Under the pieces are notes generated by a model. The model saw only the letters and a program-made list of their open reading frames with translations. It had not been told where the DNA came from and did no database searches. From Longimicrobiales bacterium (GTDB taxonomy: Bacteria > Gemmatimonadota > Gemmatimonadetes > Longimicrobiales > Gaopeijiaceae), in the NCBI GenBank assembly GCA_028279425.1, contig JANQNV010000167.1, forward strand, positions 1 through 58,529: DNA of 58,529 nt. Reading direction: 5' to 3'. The position numbers and the translations under genes were made by a program. Of this stretch, positions 1 to 7,847 are shown in pieces. The number at the start of each line of letters is the position of its first letter. Positions within the stretch are counted from its first letter, which is position 1.

Positions 1-920
1 GACGGGGTTGCCGCCCGGCCGGGGGCGAGAGAGCGACCCGTGGCGGACCGCGCGGTCGGCGACGGATTCGTCGCCACGACCGGGGCTCCGTTCCGCGGCC
101 GAGCCGTGCGACCGCCGGCGCTTCCGCCTCGTGCGCCGGGTGACTCCTTGTACACCGGTCCTGCCGGGCCCTGGGCCCAGGGGCTCACGGAGCGCCGACC
201 GCCCACCACGACCGCTCCACCGCCCCAGCCGCCCCAGCCACCCGCCCAACGCGAGCCGCCCCAGGCGCCGAAGCCTCGGTTCCAACCCCAACCGCCGCCC
301 CAACCCCACGCATTGTTCCACCCGTTGTTCCAGCCCCAGCCCGCCCAGGGGTCCTGCGCCCAGAAGGGACCCCACGTGGGCCAGAACGGATCAACCGTGT
401 GAATCAGGCCACCCGCCCAGACGTCGACCCCGACGCCCCAGCCGCCGCCCCAGCCTCCGCCCCAGGGGCGAAAGAAGCGGTTGCGGTTGAAGAAGCGGTT
501 CGCGGCGACGCCTCGGTAGCCGAAGGTCGGGCCCGCGACGATGCAGTCGTAGTACCAGGCCGAGCGCCACGTGGTCGTGAAGGTCCACACGTCCCACGCC
601 CATGGGTCGTAGTAGGCCGCACAGCCCGGTGCACCACCGAAGGCGGCCGACCCGTGGTATCCACCTCGAAAGCCGTAGTCGTAGTGTGCGTCCCAGCCGG
701 TATACAGCCCGAGGCCGCCACCCCCGAAGAGGGGAGCCCCGGTCGAAACGGAGACGCCCGTCCAGGTGCCACCGCCGCCAGCGGCGAAACCGAACCCGAC
801 CCCGTCCCAGAGGCCGCTGCCGAACCCGAGACCGAACGAAAACCCCTGTCCCGCCGCTCCGGCGGGAAGAAGGGCGAAAGAAAGCGCCGCCGCGGCGAAT
901 CGAACGCGTATCGTACGCAC
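1..920 (-). CDS. Gly/Trp-rich secreted protein, C-terminus cut by window edge
   Basis: An open frame runs from a GTG at 920 to the left edge with no stop (at least 306 aa). A GGAGG motif lies 9 nt before the GTG. The first 26 residues form a signal peptide (VRTIRVRF, then an Ala/Leu core ending near AGAAGQG). The mature part begins with FGLGFGSGLWDGVGFGF-type Gly/aromatic repeats, has a Tyr/Trp/Asp-rich middle with a few Cys, then a long stretch dominated by GGWGGGWG, WGWNNGWN and similar units. Such composition is typical of poorly characterised surface or vegetative-cell-wall-like proteins. No enzymatic domain is recognisable. The gene points away from rho. The reading frame and signal peptide are seen directly; surface location is inferred. 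Confidence 0.7.
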   Translation of the reverse strand, partial: MRTIRVRFAAAALSFALLPAGAAGQGFSFGLGFGSGLWDGVGFGFAAGGGGTWTGVSVSTGAPLFGGGGLGLYTGWDAHYDYGFRGGYHGSAAFGGAPGCAAYYDPWAWDVWTFTTTWRSAWYYDCIVAGPTFGYRGVAANRFFNRNRFFRPWGGGWGGGWGVGVDVWAGGLIHTVDPFWPTWGPFWAQDPWAGWGWNNGWNNAWGWGGGWGWNRGFGAWGGSRWAGGWGGWGGGAVVVGGRRSVSPWAQGPAGPVYKESPGARGGSAGGRTARPRNGAPVVATNPSPTARSATGRSLAPGRAATP

Positions 921-1083
921 CGTACCTGACCTCCGATAGTTGGACTCGCCCGCGTTAGGAGCAGGGACCGTGCCAGCCGTGGGCCGTCTCGACCAAGCTG
1001 TTGTACTCCGGACGGTTAGGCCGGTCTCAGGTGGCGTTGGCACCACCGAGCGCCAACGATTCTGTCCGACCCGGTGGACACCT

Positions 1084-1100
1084 GCCACACCAAGTGTGGC
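1084..1100. other. Perfect 7-bp inverted repeat
   Basis: GCCACAC-CAA-GTGTGGC is a perfect stem with a 3-nt loop, 23 bp beyond the stop of the putative 41-aa minus-strand frame. It could terminate that transcript or be a protein site. No T-run follows on either strand. Confidence 0.3.
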
Positions 1101-1122
1101 GCGAGTGGGACGCCCCACGTAT

Positions 1123-1248
1123 TCAACCGGCCAACCATCGAACCACGAACCAGATCAGCGCAGCGCCGAGGAAGGGGGTCGCTGTGAGGAGGAGCCGGGC
1201 GAGCGGCCCGGCCGGTACGGTGTCCTCGTGATCCTGGGAATGTCGCAC
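1123..1248 (-). CDS. Possible 41-aa small membrane protein
   Basis: A 41-codon frame with a GTG start encodes a charged N-terminus (VRHSQDHEDT) followed by a continuous hydrophobic stretch from about residue 16 to 40, including LLLTATPFLGAALIWFVVRW, then a TGA stop. The 930-1556 interval has no other convincing gene, and a single predicted membrane helix with a short polar head is the form expected of small bacterial membrane proteins. There is no strong ribosome-binding site (only CAGGGCAA just upstream), so this remains tentative. It is antisense-oriented to the downstream rho gene. Confidence 0.35.
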   Translation of the reverse strand: MRHSQDHEDTVPAGPLARLLLTATPFLGAALIWFVVRWLAG

Positions 1249-1556
1249 TTGCCCTGCCGCGCCCGAGGTGGAAGATTAACCTCCGTACCCGATAGCCATG
1301 GCACTCGTTCACTTCGGTCGCCGCTTCGGGTTTCCGACTCTCCTCTCGGAGGGTCGAGCCCCCTCACCGAAGACGCTGCATCGGACGGGCCCACAGGCCA
1401 TGGGGTCGAGTTCGGACGGTGCCGGCCCCCCTTCGCGATTGGTCCGAGGGGTTCATCTGCCGGGTCGGGCTGGGCTCGATCAAGCGCCCTCATCACGGCG
1501 AGCTCGCGGACGACCCGCGAGGCGCCCGACGAATCCCACAACGACGACGAACAGAC

Positions 1557-2699
1557 GTGAGCGACGAATCCCCCCTTGGGGTCCTGGAAGTGCTGGGTGG
1601 TGGCTCGGGCTTCATTCGCCGGCCGGAGGCTGGCTACGTACCGAGCAAGGAAGACATCTACGTCGGCTCCAGGGTCATCAACAAGTTCGGCCTGCGAACG
1701 GGCGACGAATTGAGCGGAGTGGTCGGCAATCGACCCAAGTCCGGCAAGAGCCCGCCTCTGCAACATCTCCGCACGGTCAACGGCCGCCCGCCGGAAGACG
1801 CCAAGAACCGACCGGATTTCGATCGCCTCAGCGCGATGCACCCCGACCATCAGCTTCGGCTCGAGTGCGGGCGCACGATCATGGGCCAGCCGGACCACAC
1901 GAATCGCGTGATCGATTTGTTCTGCCCCTTCGGCAAGGGCCAGAGGGCGATGATCGTCGCCCCGGCGAAGGCCGGTAAGACCACCGTCCTGCAGTCCGTG
2001 GCCGAGGGGATCGTCACCAACAACCCCGAGTGCACCCTCTTCATCCTGCTCGTGGACGAGCGCCCCGAAGAGGTGACCGAGATGGAGTCCGTCGGATTCG
2101 GGGAGGTGATCGCCTCCACCTTCGATCGGCAGGCCGACCGACATACCCAGGTGGCCGAGATGACGCTCGAACGGGCCCGCCGTCGGGTGGAGCACGGTGA
2201 AGACGTCGTCATCATTCTCGACTCGATCACGCGCCTCGCCCGCGCGTACAACACGTCGGAGCAGGGGAGTGGCCGTACCCTTTCGGGTGGGTTGGACGCG
2301 CAGTCCCTCGAGAAGCCGAAGCGTTTCCTGGGGAGCGCCCGCAAGATCGCCGATCACCAGGGGGGTGGCTCCCTCACGATCATCGCGACGGCCCTCGTCG
2401 ATACGGGAAGCCGGATGGATCAGGTGATCTTCGAGGAGTTCAAGGGCACCGGCAACAGTGAACTCGTGCTGTCTCGCGAACTGGCCGATCGTCGGATCTT
2501 TCCCGCAATCGACCTCAACGCGTCGGCCACGCGGAAGGAAGAGCTTCTGCTCGATCCCGACTACCTCGACCTGTCGAGAGCCCTGCGCCGGCAGCTCGCG
2601 GGGGTGGGGAATTCCGAGGCGATGACGGAGCTTCTCGGCGTGATGAAGCGAATGCCGACCAACCAGGATCTGGTCGACTACTACAAACAGCGCGTGTAG
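1557..2699 (+). CDS. rho: Transcription termination factor Rho, short form lacking the N-terminal helical domain
   Basis: RNA-dependent hexameric ATPase that terminates transcription. From a GTG at 1557 the protein is 380 aa. It opens almost at once with the cold-shock RNA-binding domain (GVLEVLGGGSGFIRRP ... DIYVGSRVINKFGLRTGD, residues 8-50). The RecA-like ATPase follows: P-loop APAKAGKTT (about 136-144), LFILLVDERPEEVTEM, and a Walker B region VIILDSITRLARAYN, then the conserved end LLGVMKRMPTNQDLVDYY. The usual Rho_N helical bundle (about 45 residues) is absent. The frame stays open to an ATG at 1419, but the extra 46 residues are Arg/Pro-rich and do not resemble Rho_N, so GTG 1557 is preferred. 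There is no clear Shine-Dalgarno. It may be the only Rho or a paralogue. Confidence 0.9.
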   Translation: MSDESPLGVLEVLGGGSGFIRRPEAGYVPSKEDIYVGSRVINKFGLRTGDELSGVVGNRPKSGKSPPLQHLRTVNGRPPEDAKNRPDFDRLSAMHPDHQLRLECGRTIMGQPDHTNRVIDLFCPFGKGQRAMIVAPAKAGKTTVLQSVAEGIVTNNPECTLFILLVDERPEEVTEMESVGFGEVIASTFDRQADRHTQVAEMTLERARRRVEHGEDVVIILDSITRLARAYNTSEQGSGRTLSGGLDAQSLEKPKRFLGSARKIADHQGGGSLTIIATALVDTGSRMDQVIFEEFKGTGNSELVLSRELADRRIFPAIDLNASATRKEELLLDPDYLDLSRALRRQLAGVGNSEAMTELLGVMKRMPTNQDLVDYYKQRV

Positions 2700-2702
2700 C
2701 CT

Positions 2703-2728
2703 CGACGGCGCCCCGGCGAGCGCCGTCG
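2703..2728. terminator. Hairpin between rho and the convergent SRPBCC gene
   Basis: CGACGGCG (2703-2710) pairs perfectly with CGCCGTCG (2721-2728) around a 10-nt loop, 4 nt after the rho stop and 7 nt before the stop of the convergent gene. It has no U-tract, so it may act as a bidirectional RNA-end stabiliser rather than a classical terminator. Confidence 0.45.
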
Positions 2729-2735
2729 CGCCGTG

Positions 2736-3260
2736 TTATCGCCCCGTGGTCGCGAGGAGTTCGGCCAGGGTCGCCAGGCTTTTTTCCATCTCCCGGCCCT
2801 GGAGGCGCTCCATGCCGAGCGCCATGTAGGCGAGAACCGGATTCCAGCCGAAATCGCCACGTTCGGTCCAGGCCAGGCGCGTCCCCTCGGTGACCGGTGT
2901 GAGAGTCACCTGGCCCTCGGTCACGAGGGCGCCGTCTTCCACGAGCACCTCGTAGGCCACACGGCGCTGGGGAGTGGTTTCCGTAATGCGCCACTCGCCC
3001 TGGCCCCACTCGTCGTCGTCCCAGCGAAGCGTCGCCCCCGGGCCCCGTGCAGGCCCAGAGCGGGTTCCCTCCACCTCGGCCAGCGGGGCCCAGCTCGCCC
3101 ACCCTTCGACCGAGTCGAGGTAGTCGAAGACCGCCTCGGGTGCGGCGCGGATGGTCACGTCGCGCTCGGTCTCCCAGGTGCCCGGCAGGACGAACCCGCC
3201 GATCACGAACCCCAGCAGCAGCAGCGCGATGATCGAGATGAGCCATCGGAAGAACTTCAT
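2736..3260 (-). CDS. SRPBCC (START/polyketide-cyclase-like) family protein with N-terminal membrane anchor
   Basis: 174 aa. An N-terminal helix (MKFFRWLISIIALLLLGFVIGGFVLPG) is followed by an SRPBCC fold: ERDVTIRAAPEAVFDYLDSVEGWASWAPL is the typical opening strand and helix, then WRITETTPQRRVAYEV, and finally an amphipathic C-terminal helix. Proteins of this superfamily bind hydrophobic ligands in a central cavity; the ligand here cannot be told. The start ATG overlaps the 3' end of the upstream tesA-like gene by 4 nt (3257-3260), so the two are cotranscribed. Acyl-chain chemistry of the neighbour makes a lipid ligand plausible, but that is inference. Confidence 0.8.
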   Translation of the reverse strand: MKFFRWLISIIALLLLGFVIGGFVLPGTWETERDVTIRAAPEAVFDYLDSVEGWASWAPLAEVEGTRSGPARGPGATLRWDDDEWGQGEWRITETTPQRRVAYEVLVEDGALVTEGQVTLTPVTEGTRLAWTERGDFGWNPVLAYMALGMERLQGREMEKSLATLAELLATTGR

Positions 3261-4030
3261 CGTGCGCCCGCCGTGAGGGTCCGAAGGAGTTGCTCGAAAT
3301 ACGGCCAAACCGTCTGGGCGATTCGCAGGTGGCCTTCGGCCGTGGGGTGGATTCGATCGGCCTGGTTGAGTTCGGGTACGCCGGCCACGCCATCGAGGAG
3401 GAAGGGGACCAGCGCCACCTCCTTCGCGCGGGCCACGTCGGCGAAGACGGTCCGGAAGCGTTGCGTGTACTCGACCCCGAGGTTGGTGGGCGCCTCCATT
3501 CCGACGAGAAGAATGCCGGCGTCCGGCCAGCGACGCCGGGTGCGGTCGACGATCTCGGAGAGGTTGTCGGACAGCGCTTCGGTCGGTTGCCCGCGCAGGC
3601 CGTCGTTGGCGCCGAGCTCGATCACCAGAAGGCCGACCGGCTCCGAGATCGCCCAGTCGAGGCGGGCCAACCCGCCCGCGCTGGTATCGCCGCTCCGGCC
3701 TGCGTTGACGACCTCGACCGCGAGCCCGGCGCTGTCGGCCATGCGCCCCAGCCTCTCGGGCCAGCGGTCCTCCGCCATGCGCAGCCCGAGACCCGCCGTC
3801 AGACTCGTCCCCAGGAAGACGACCCGAGGGGCCGCTGCGGTGGCGTCGTTGGCGGAAGACGGAACCGGCGGTGCCTCGGCGGTGTCGGCATCGCGAACCG
3901 TGGCTGCGATGCCGGCGCTCGTGCCGTCGACGTCCGAGGCCCGCCCGTTGGTGCGGCCGTCTTCGCAGCCCACGAAGACGAGGGTCACCCACATCGCCGC
4001 CACCGCCTTCACGCTGATCCGAAGCCGCAT
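3257..4030 (-). CDS. tesA: GDSL/SGNH-family arylesterase/lysophospholipase (TesA-like), lipoprotein
   Basis: 257 aa from the ATG at 4030. The N-terminus is a lipoprotein signal (VTLVFVGC lipobox), then a Thr/Ala-rich linker, then the SGNH hydrolase: block I VVFLGTSLTAGLG with the nucleophile Ser, block II Gly in NAGRSGDTSAGG, block III IELGANDGLRG with the oxyanion Asn, and block V DRIHPTAEGH with the Asp-His pair. This is the TesA/arylesterase pattern, a periplasmic esterase acting on acyl esters and lysophospholipids. A start 18 nt upstream (ATG 4048) is possible but would overlap ybbA. As in E. coli, the gene is divergent from ybbA-ybbP. Here the two start codons abut (CATATG), leaving no intergenic DNA. 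Confidence 0.88.
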   Translation of the reverse strand: MRLRISVKAVAAMWVTLVFVGCEDGRTNGRASDVDGTSAGIAATVRDADTAEAPPVPSSANDATAAAPRVVFLGTSLTAGLGLRMAEDRWPERLGRMADSAGLAVEVVNAGRSGDTSAGGLARLDWAISEPVGLLVIELGANDGLRGQPTEALSDNLSEIVDRTRRRWPDAGILLVGMEAPTNLGVEYTQRFRTVFADVARAKEVALVPFLLDGVAGVPELNQADRIHPTAEGHLRIAQTVWPYFEQLLRTLTAGAR

Positions 4031-4744
4031 ATGATCGTCGCTGAGCACCTTGTGAAGACCTACCGAAGCGGGGGGCGCCCGCTGCCCGTCCTGGAGGGGG
4101 TCGACCTGTCGATCGATGCCGAGAGTTTCGTTGCCATCGTCGGTCCCTCCGGCACCGGCAAGACGACTCTACTCGGCCTCCTGGCAGGCCTCGACGAGCC
4201 CACCGGAGGCCGCGTCCTCCTGGCCGGAGAGGACCTCTTCGCGCTCACCGAGGACGGCCGAGCGGAGTTTCGCGCCCGAAACGTAGGGTTTGTGTTCCAG
4301 ACGTTCCACCTCCTGCCCACACTCACGGCACTCGAAAACGTGATGGTGCCCCTCGAGCTGATGGGCCGGGAGCGACCGCGGGACTACCGCGAGCGGGCCC
4401 GGCAGCTCCTGGAGCGGGTCGGCCTGGGCGACCGGCTCGACCACTATCCGACCCAGCTATCGGGCGGCGAGCAGCAGCGCGTCGCGCTCGCTCGTGCTTT
4501 CGCCAATCGGCCCCGCATCCTTTTCGCCGACGAGCCGACCGGGAATCTCGATCCCAAGACCGGCGCCACCGTCGTGGCCCTGATGGAGGAGCTCAATCGA
4601 GAGGAGCGCACGACACTCGTGCTCGTGACACACGACCTCGAACTCGCGGAGCGTGCCCACCGCATCCTCGTGCTCGGCCGCGGGGGGATCGCATCCGACA
4701 CCGCGGGTCACGCGGCCCCACCCCCGCAGGCCGTCGCCCCGTGA
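4031..4744 (+). CDS. ybbA: ABC transporter ATP-binding protein, YbbA/LolD type
   Basis: 237 aa. Begins MIVAEHLVKTYRSGGRPLPV. Walker A is GPSGTGKTT (residues 36-44), the Q-loop lies in FVFQTFHLLPTLTALENV, the signature is LSGGEQQRVALARA, Walker B is ILFADEPTGNLD, and the H-loop is LVTHD. This is the MacB/LolD subgroup that powers FtsX-type permeases rather than import. The ATG directly abuts the start codon of the divergent tesA-like gene; its stop overlaps the next start (GTGA, 4741-4744), so it is coupled to ybbP. The E. coli tesA-ybbA-ybbP arrangement is conserved. Its substrate in E. coli is not firmly established. Confidence 0.9.
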   Translation: MIVAEHLVKTYRSGGRPLPVLEGVDLSIDAESFVAIVGPSGTGKTTLLGLLAGLDEPTGGRVLLAGEDLFALTEDGRAEFRARNVGFVFQTFHLLPTLTALENVMVPLELMGRERPRDYRERARQLLERVGLGDRLDHYPTQLSGGEQQRVALARAFANRPRILFADEPTGNLDPKTGATVVALMEELNREERTTLVLVTHDLELAERAHRILVLGRGGIASDTAGHAAPPPQAVAP

Positions 4745-7281
4745 ACTGGTTTCCGCTGAGGTTGGCCTGGTGGGAGGGCCGGGCCAGTCTGCGTCGGGTG
4801 GGGCTGTATGGTCTCTCGATCACCCTCGGCGTGGCGGCACTCGTCGCCGTCCGGAGCTTTCGGGAAGACGTCGAACGCTCGGTCAAGGCGCAGTCCCAGG
4901 TGCTGATGGGCGCGGACGCGAAATTCGAGGCCGATCAGCCCTTCCCGGATTCGGTCGTCGCGATTCTCGACTCCCTCCGCGCCGGGGGCGCCGGGACCGC
5001 CGACGTCGTGCACACCATCTCGATGGTGTCGGCCCCCAGGTCGGATGGCCTGCGCCTCCTGCAGGTTTGGTCGGTCGACGGCGAGTGGCCCTTCTACGGG
5101 CCCGTCGCCTCCGAACCGGAGGGGGCGTGGGATCGAACCGACGACGACGGCGCCATCGTCGACCGCGCCGTCCTCACGCAACTCGATGCCCGCGTGGGCG
5201 ACTCGATCACCGTGGGCCTGATCGACGTGGTGATCCGCGCGGTGGTCGACGACCTGCCGACGGACCCCGGCTTCCAGTCGGCGGTGGGACCGCGGGTATG
5301 GCTCACCCCCGCGGCACTCGATCGGGCAGGCCTCCTCGGCTTCGGCTCCCTCGCCCGGTGGGACACCTATATCCGGTCCGACGATCCCGCTTCGCTCGAG
5401 GTCCTCGACGAGCGGTATGATCTCCTGCTGGAGGGGGCGGGCATCGGCTTCTCGACGGCCGACCAGCGCGCCCGTCGGCTGACGCGCGCCGTCGGGTTTC
5501 TCGGTCGGTACCTCGGTCTCGTCGGGCTCGGCGCCCTCCTGCTCGGGGGGATCGGGGTCGCCAGCGCCATCCACGTCTTCGTGAAGGAGCGGGTGACGCA
5601 GGTCGCGGTCCTGCGATGCCTGGGGGCCCGGCAGACCGGGGTGTTTCTGGCCTATCTCGCCCAGGCCGCTGCGCTGGGCTTCCTGGGTGCGCTGGCAGGG
5701 GTCGTGCTCGGTGTGGGCATCCAGCTCAGCCTGCCGAGCCTCCTCGCGGGGGTGCTCCCGGTCGATGTCGAGCCCCGGATCTCCTGGTCGACGGCTGCTG
5801 CCGGGCTGGGTCTCGGGGTGTGGGTGGCCGGGATCTTCGCCCTCCTCCCCCTTCTGGCGGTCCGTGACGTCCCGCCGCTCCGGGCGTTTCGCCACACGGT
5901 CGAGGGGGGGACACGAGCGCTCGCGCCCAGCCGGGTGCTCGCCGTGCTGGCCCTGGCGGCCTCGGTCGCGGCCCTGGCCGTTCTCGAGGCACCGAGCGCC
6001 GAGGAGGGGCTCGGCTTCGCGCTGGCCCTGGCCTTCACGACCGGCGCCCTGTGGCTCGTGGGTACGGGGGCCATTCGGCTGTCGCGGCGCCTGTTTCCTG
6101 CAGGCGCCCCGTACCCGATTCGACAGGGATTCTCGAATCTGTTCCGCCCCGGCAATCAGACGGTGTCGATCACGCTCGCGCTGGGCTTCGGCGCGTTCAT
6201 CGTCGGCACGGTCCTGCAGGTCCAGGGCAACCTGGGGCGCGTACTGTCGCTGGATGCGGGGGAGGGTCAACCCAACCTGCTGTTGTTCGACGTTCAGCCG
6301 GATCAACGCGAGGGCCTGATGGATCTCCTCCCGCAGGAGTCTCGCGCGGGGACCGAGGTGACGCCTCTCGTCTCGGCTCGGCTGACCTCGATCGGTGGCG
6401 TCGACGTGGAAACCCTGCGGGTGGAAGGTGGTGCGGAGGCGCCCGCCGGGTGGGCGGTCCGACGCGAGTACCGTCACACCTGGCGCGACGAGGTGACGTC
6501 GGCCGAGTCCGTGGTCGCGGGAGCATGGTGGCCCGATGCGCAGCCCGCGCCCGACGGGGTCGCGCGCATCTCGATGGAACGCGACCTCGCCGAGGAACTG
6601 GGTGTGGGGCTGGGAGATCGGATCGCGTGGGAGGTGGAGGGGCGCAGAATTCCCTCGGTCGTCACCAGTCTCCGGGTCGTCGACTGGGATCGCTTCCAGA
6701 CCAACTTCTTCGTGGTGTTCGAACCGGGGACCCTCGATGACGCGCCGGCCAGTTGGGTGGTGCTGACCCGGTTGGCCGATGCGGAGCGCCTCGATCGCTT
6801 TCAGCGCGATCTGGTGCGGGCCTACCCCAACGTCTCGGCCATCGACCTCAGTCGGGTGCAGGAGGCCGTCGAGGGCATTCTCTCACGGGCACAGCAGGCG
6901 GTGGCGTTTCTCGCCGGCTTCGCGGCGCTGGCCGGGCTGGTGGTGCTCGCGGGCGCCCTCGCCGCGTCCCGCCACCAGCGCGTACGGGAAGGGGCTCTGC
7001 TGAAGACGCTCGGAGCACGCCGGCGCCAGCTGCTCACGGTCTTCTTTTCGGAGTACCTCGCGCTCGGGGCTGTCGCGGCGGCGAGTGGGCTGACCCTTTC
7101 GGTGCTGTCGGCGTGGGCGCTGATCTCGCAGGTGTTCGAGTTCGAGTACGCCCTCGATCCGGGCATCCCTGCGCTGGTCGCTCTCGCGATCGCAGGGCTG
7201 ACGGTGGTGACGGGGCTGGTCGGGAGCCGGGGCCTCCTCGACCGACCTCCACTCCCCACGTTGCGAGACCTCGTCGACTGA
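4741..7281 (+). CDS. ybbP: FtsX-family ABC permease, YbbP type
   Basis: 846 aa from a GTG start that overlaps the ybbA stop by 4 nt. One N-terminal membrane helix (LYGLSITLGVAALVAV), a large extracytoplasmic domain, an FtsX core of three helices (VGLGALLLGGIGVASAIHVFV to the LLPLLAVRDVPPLRAF segment), further hydrophobic helices around residues 400-490, a second extracytoplasmic domain, and a C-terminal FtsX core with EGALLKTLGARRRQLLTVFFSEY. The duplicated FtsX core and length (about 800 aa) fit YbbP. With YbbA it would form a lipid/lipoprotein-handling mechanotransmission-type ABC complex; substrate unknown. Confidence 0.88.
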   Translation: MNWFPLRLAWWEGRASLRRVGLYGLSITLGVAALVAVRSFREDVERSVKAQSQVLMGADAKFEADQPFPDSVVAILDSLRAGGAGTADVVHTISMVSAPRSDGLRLLQVWSVDGEWPFYGPVASEPEGAWDRTDDDGAIVDRAVLTQLDARVGDSITVGLIDVVIRAVVDDLPTDPGFQSAVGPRVWLTPAALDRAGLLGFGSLARWDTYIRSDDPASLEVLDERYDLLLEGAGIGFSTADQRARRLTRAVGFLGRYLGLVGLGALLLGGIGVASAIHVFVKERVTQVAVLRCLGARQTGVFLAYLAQAAALGFLGALAGVVLGVGIQLSLPSLLAGVLPVDVEPRISWSTAAAGLGLGVWVAGIFALLPLLAVRDVPPLRAFRHTVEGGTRALAPSRVLAVLALAASVAALAVLEAPSAEEGLGFALALAFTTGALWLVGTGAIRLSRRLFPAGAPYPIRQGFSNLFRPGNQTVSITLALGFGAFIVGTVLQVQGNLGRVLSLDAGEGQPNLLLFDVQPDQREGLMDLLPQESRAGTEVTPLVSARLTSIGGVDVETLRVEGGAEAPAGWAVRREYRHTWRDEVTSAESVVAGAWWPDAQPAPDGVARISMERDLAEELGVGLGDRIAWEVEGRRIPSVVTSLRVVDWDRFQTNFFVVFEPGTLDDAPASWVVLTRLADAERLDRFQRDLVRAYPNVSAIDLSRVQEAVEGILSRAQQAVAFLAGFAALAGLVVLAGALAASRHQRVREGALLKTLGARRRQLLTVFFSEYLALGAVAAASGLTLSVLSAWALISQVFEFEYALDPGIPALVALAIAGLTVVTGLVGSRGLLDRPPLPTLRDLVD

Positions 7282-7287
7282 CGAGCC

Positions 7288-7707
7288 TCAGGCCGCAGAG
7301 GTGCGGAGCCTCTCGAGTTCACCCGGCTCGACGGTGATCGAGACCGGGTTTCCGCAGGCATCGCAGGGAATCCGGTGCGGCATCTTGAGCGGCGGGGCAC
7401 CGGAGAGGTTCAGCCCCGCGCCGCACCGAGGGCAGATCCCTTCGACCCCGACGAAGGTGAAGCGCTCTCCCCACTTCCGCAGAGCCATGTAGAGGCCGCC
7501 GCCGCCCGCTCCCACCGCCCAGGGGGCGTGTGGCGGTAGAATGCCGAGAATCGGAGCGAGCACGATACCACCGACGAGAAAGGGAGCCGCTCTCACCGCG
7601 CGCCAGCGGGTGGTACGCGGCACGAGTGTGAGTTGCACCGACGTGGGATCGTGGCCGAAGACCTGGGCCTTCGCCGAGACGGTGGTCGGAGAGGAGGGTG
7701 CGGCCAC
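7288..7707 (-). CDS. Membrane protein with C-terminal zinc-ribbon motif
   Basis: About 139 aa if started at GTG 7707; the frame remains open to an ATG at 7791 but the extra part is Pro-rich and would overlap the promoter of the divergent gene. Middle region AAPFLVGGIVLAPILGILPP and AVGAGGGGLYMAL suggest one or two membrane helices. The C-terminal part has two CxxC knuckles, CPRCG and CDACG, 27 residues apart, the spacing of a zinc ribbon. No known function is recognised. It converges with ybbP, leaving only 6 bp between stops. The start is uncertain because neither candidate has a clear ribosome-binding site. Confidence 0.65.
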   Translation of the reverse strand: MAAPSSPTTVSAKAQVFGHDPTSVQLTLVPRTTRWRAVRAAPFLVGGIVLAPILGILPPHAPWAVGAGGGGLYMALRKWGERFTFVGVEGICPRCGAGLNLSGAPPLKMPHRIPCDACGNPVSITVEPGELERLRTSAA

Positions 7708-7769
7708 GGCGCAGATGGGAGGCTGTGGAAGGAGGTTGCGGGCAACCGGTCGCCCCGGGGGCCCCGGGC

Positions 7770-7775
7770 TACTAT
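7770..7775 (+). promoter_or_regulatory. Probable -10 element for the HEAT/HD-GYP operon
   Basis: TACTAT followed by CTTGG, in the divergent region upstream of the GTG at 7848. A very similar string, TAGTAT followed by CTTCG, lies upstream of the TonB receptor (32934). No convincing -35 is seen at 17 bp. Confidence 0.35.
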
Positions 7776-7847
7776 CTTGGGGTTCGAGCACTCAGAAGCC
7801 AATGGGCCGGCGTCGTTTCCCGGCCCTCAGCCCCAGTTCCCCGGCTC

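Noticed and set aside
399-929. 176-aa plus-strand frame near the left edge
   Set aside because: It is antisense to the Gly/Trp-rich gene, which has a signal peptide and Shine-Dalgarno; the plus frame is Arg/Pro/Ala-rich with no family features.
1131-1160. Possible tRNA T-arm (TCGAACCAC) on the minus strand
   Set aside because: No acceptor stem, anticodon arm or CCA end can be built around it.
940-1560. 206-aa plus-strand frame upstream of rho
   Set aside because: Composition is typical of random GC-rich translation (Ser/Arg/Gly/Pro/Thr), with no motif or ribosome-binding site.
1155-2357. 400-aa minus-strand frame across rho
   Set aside because: Shadow of rho; the plus-strand protein is unmistakable.
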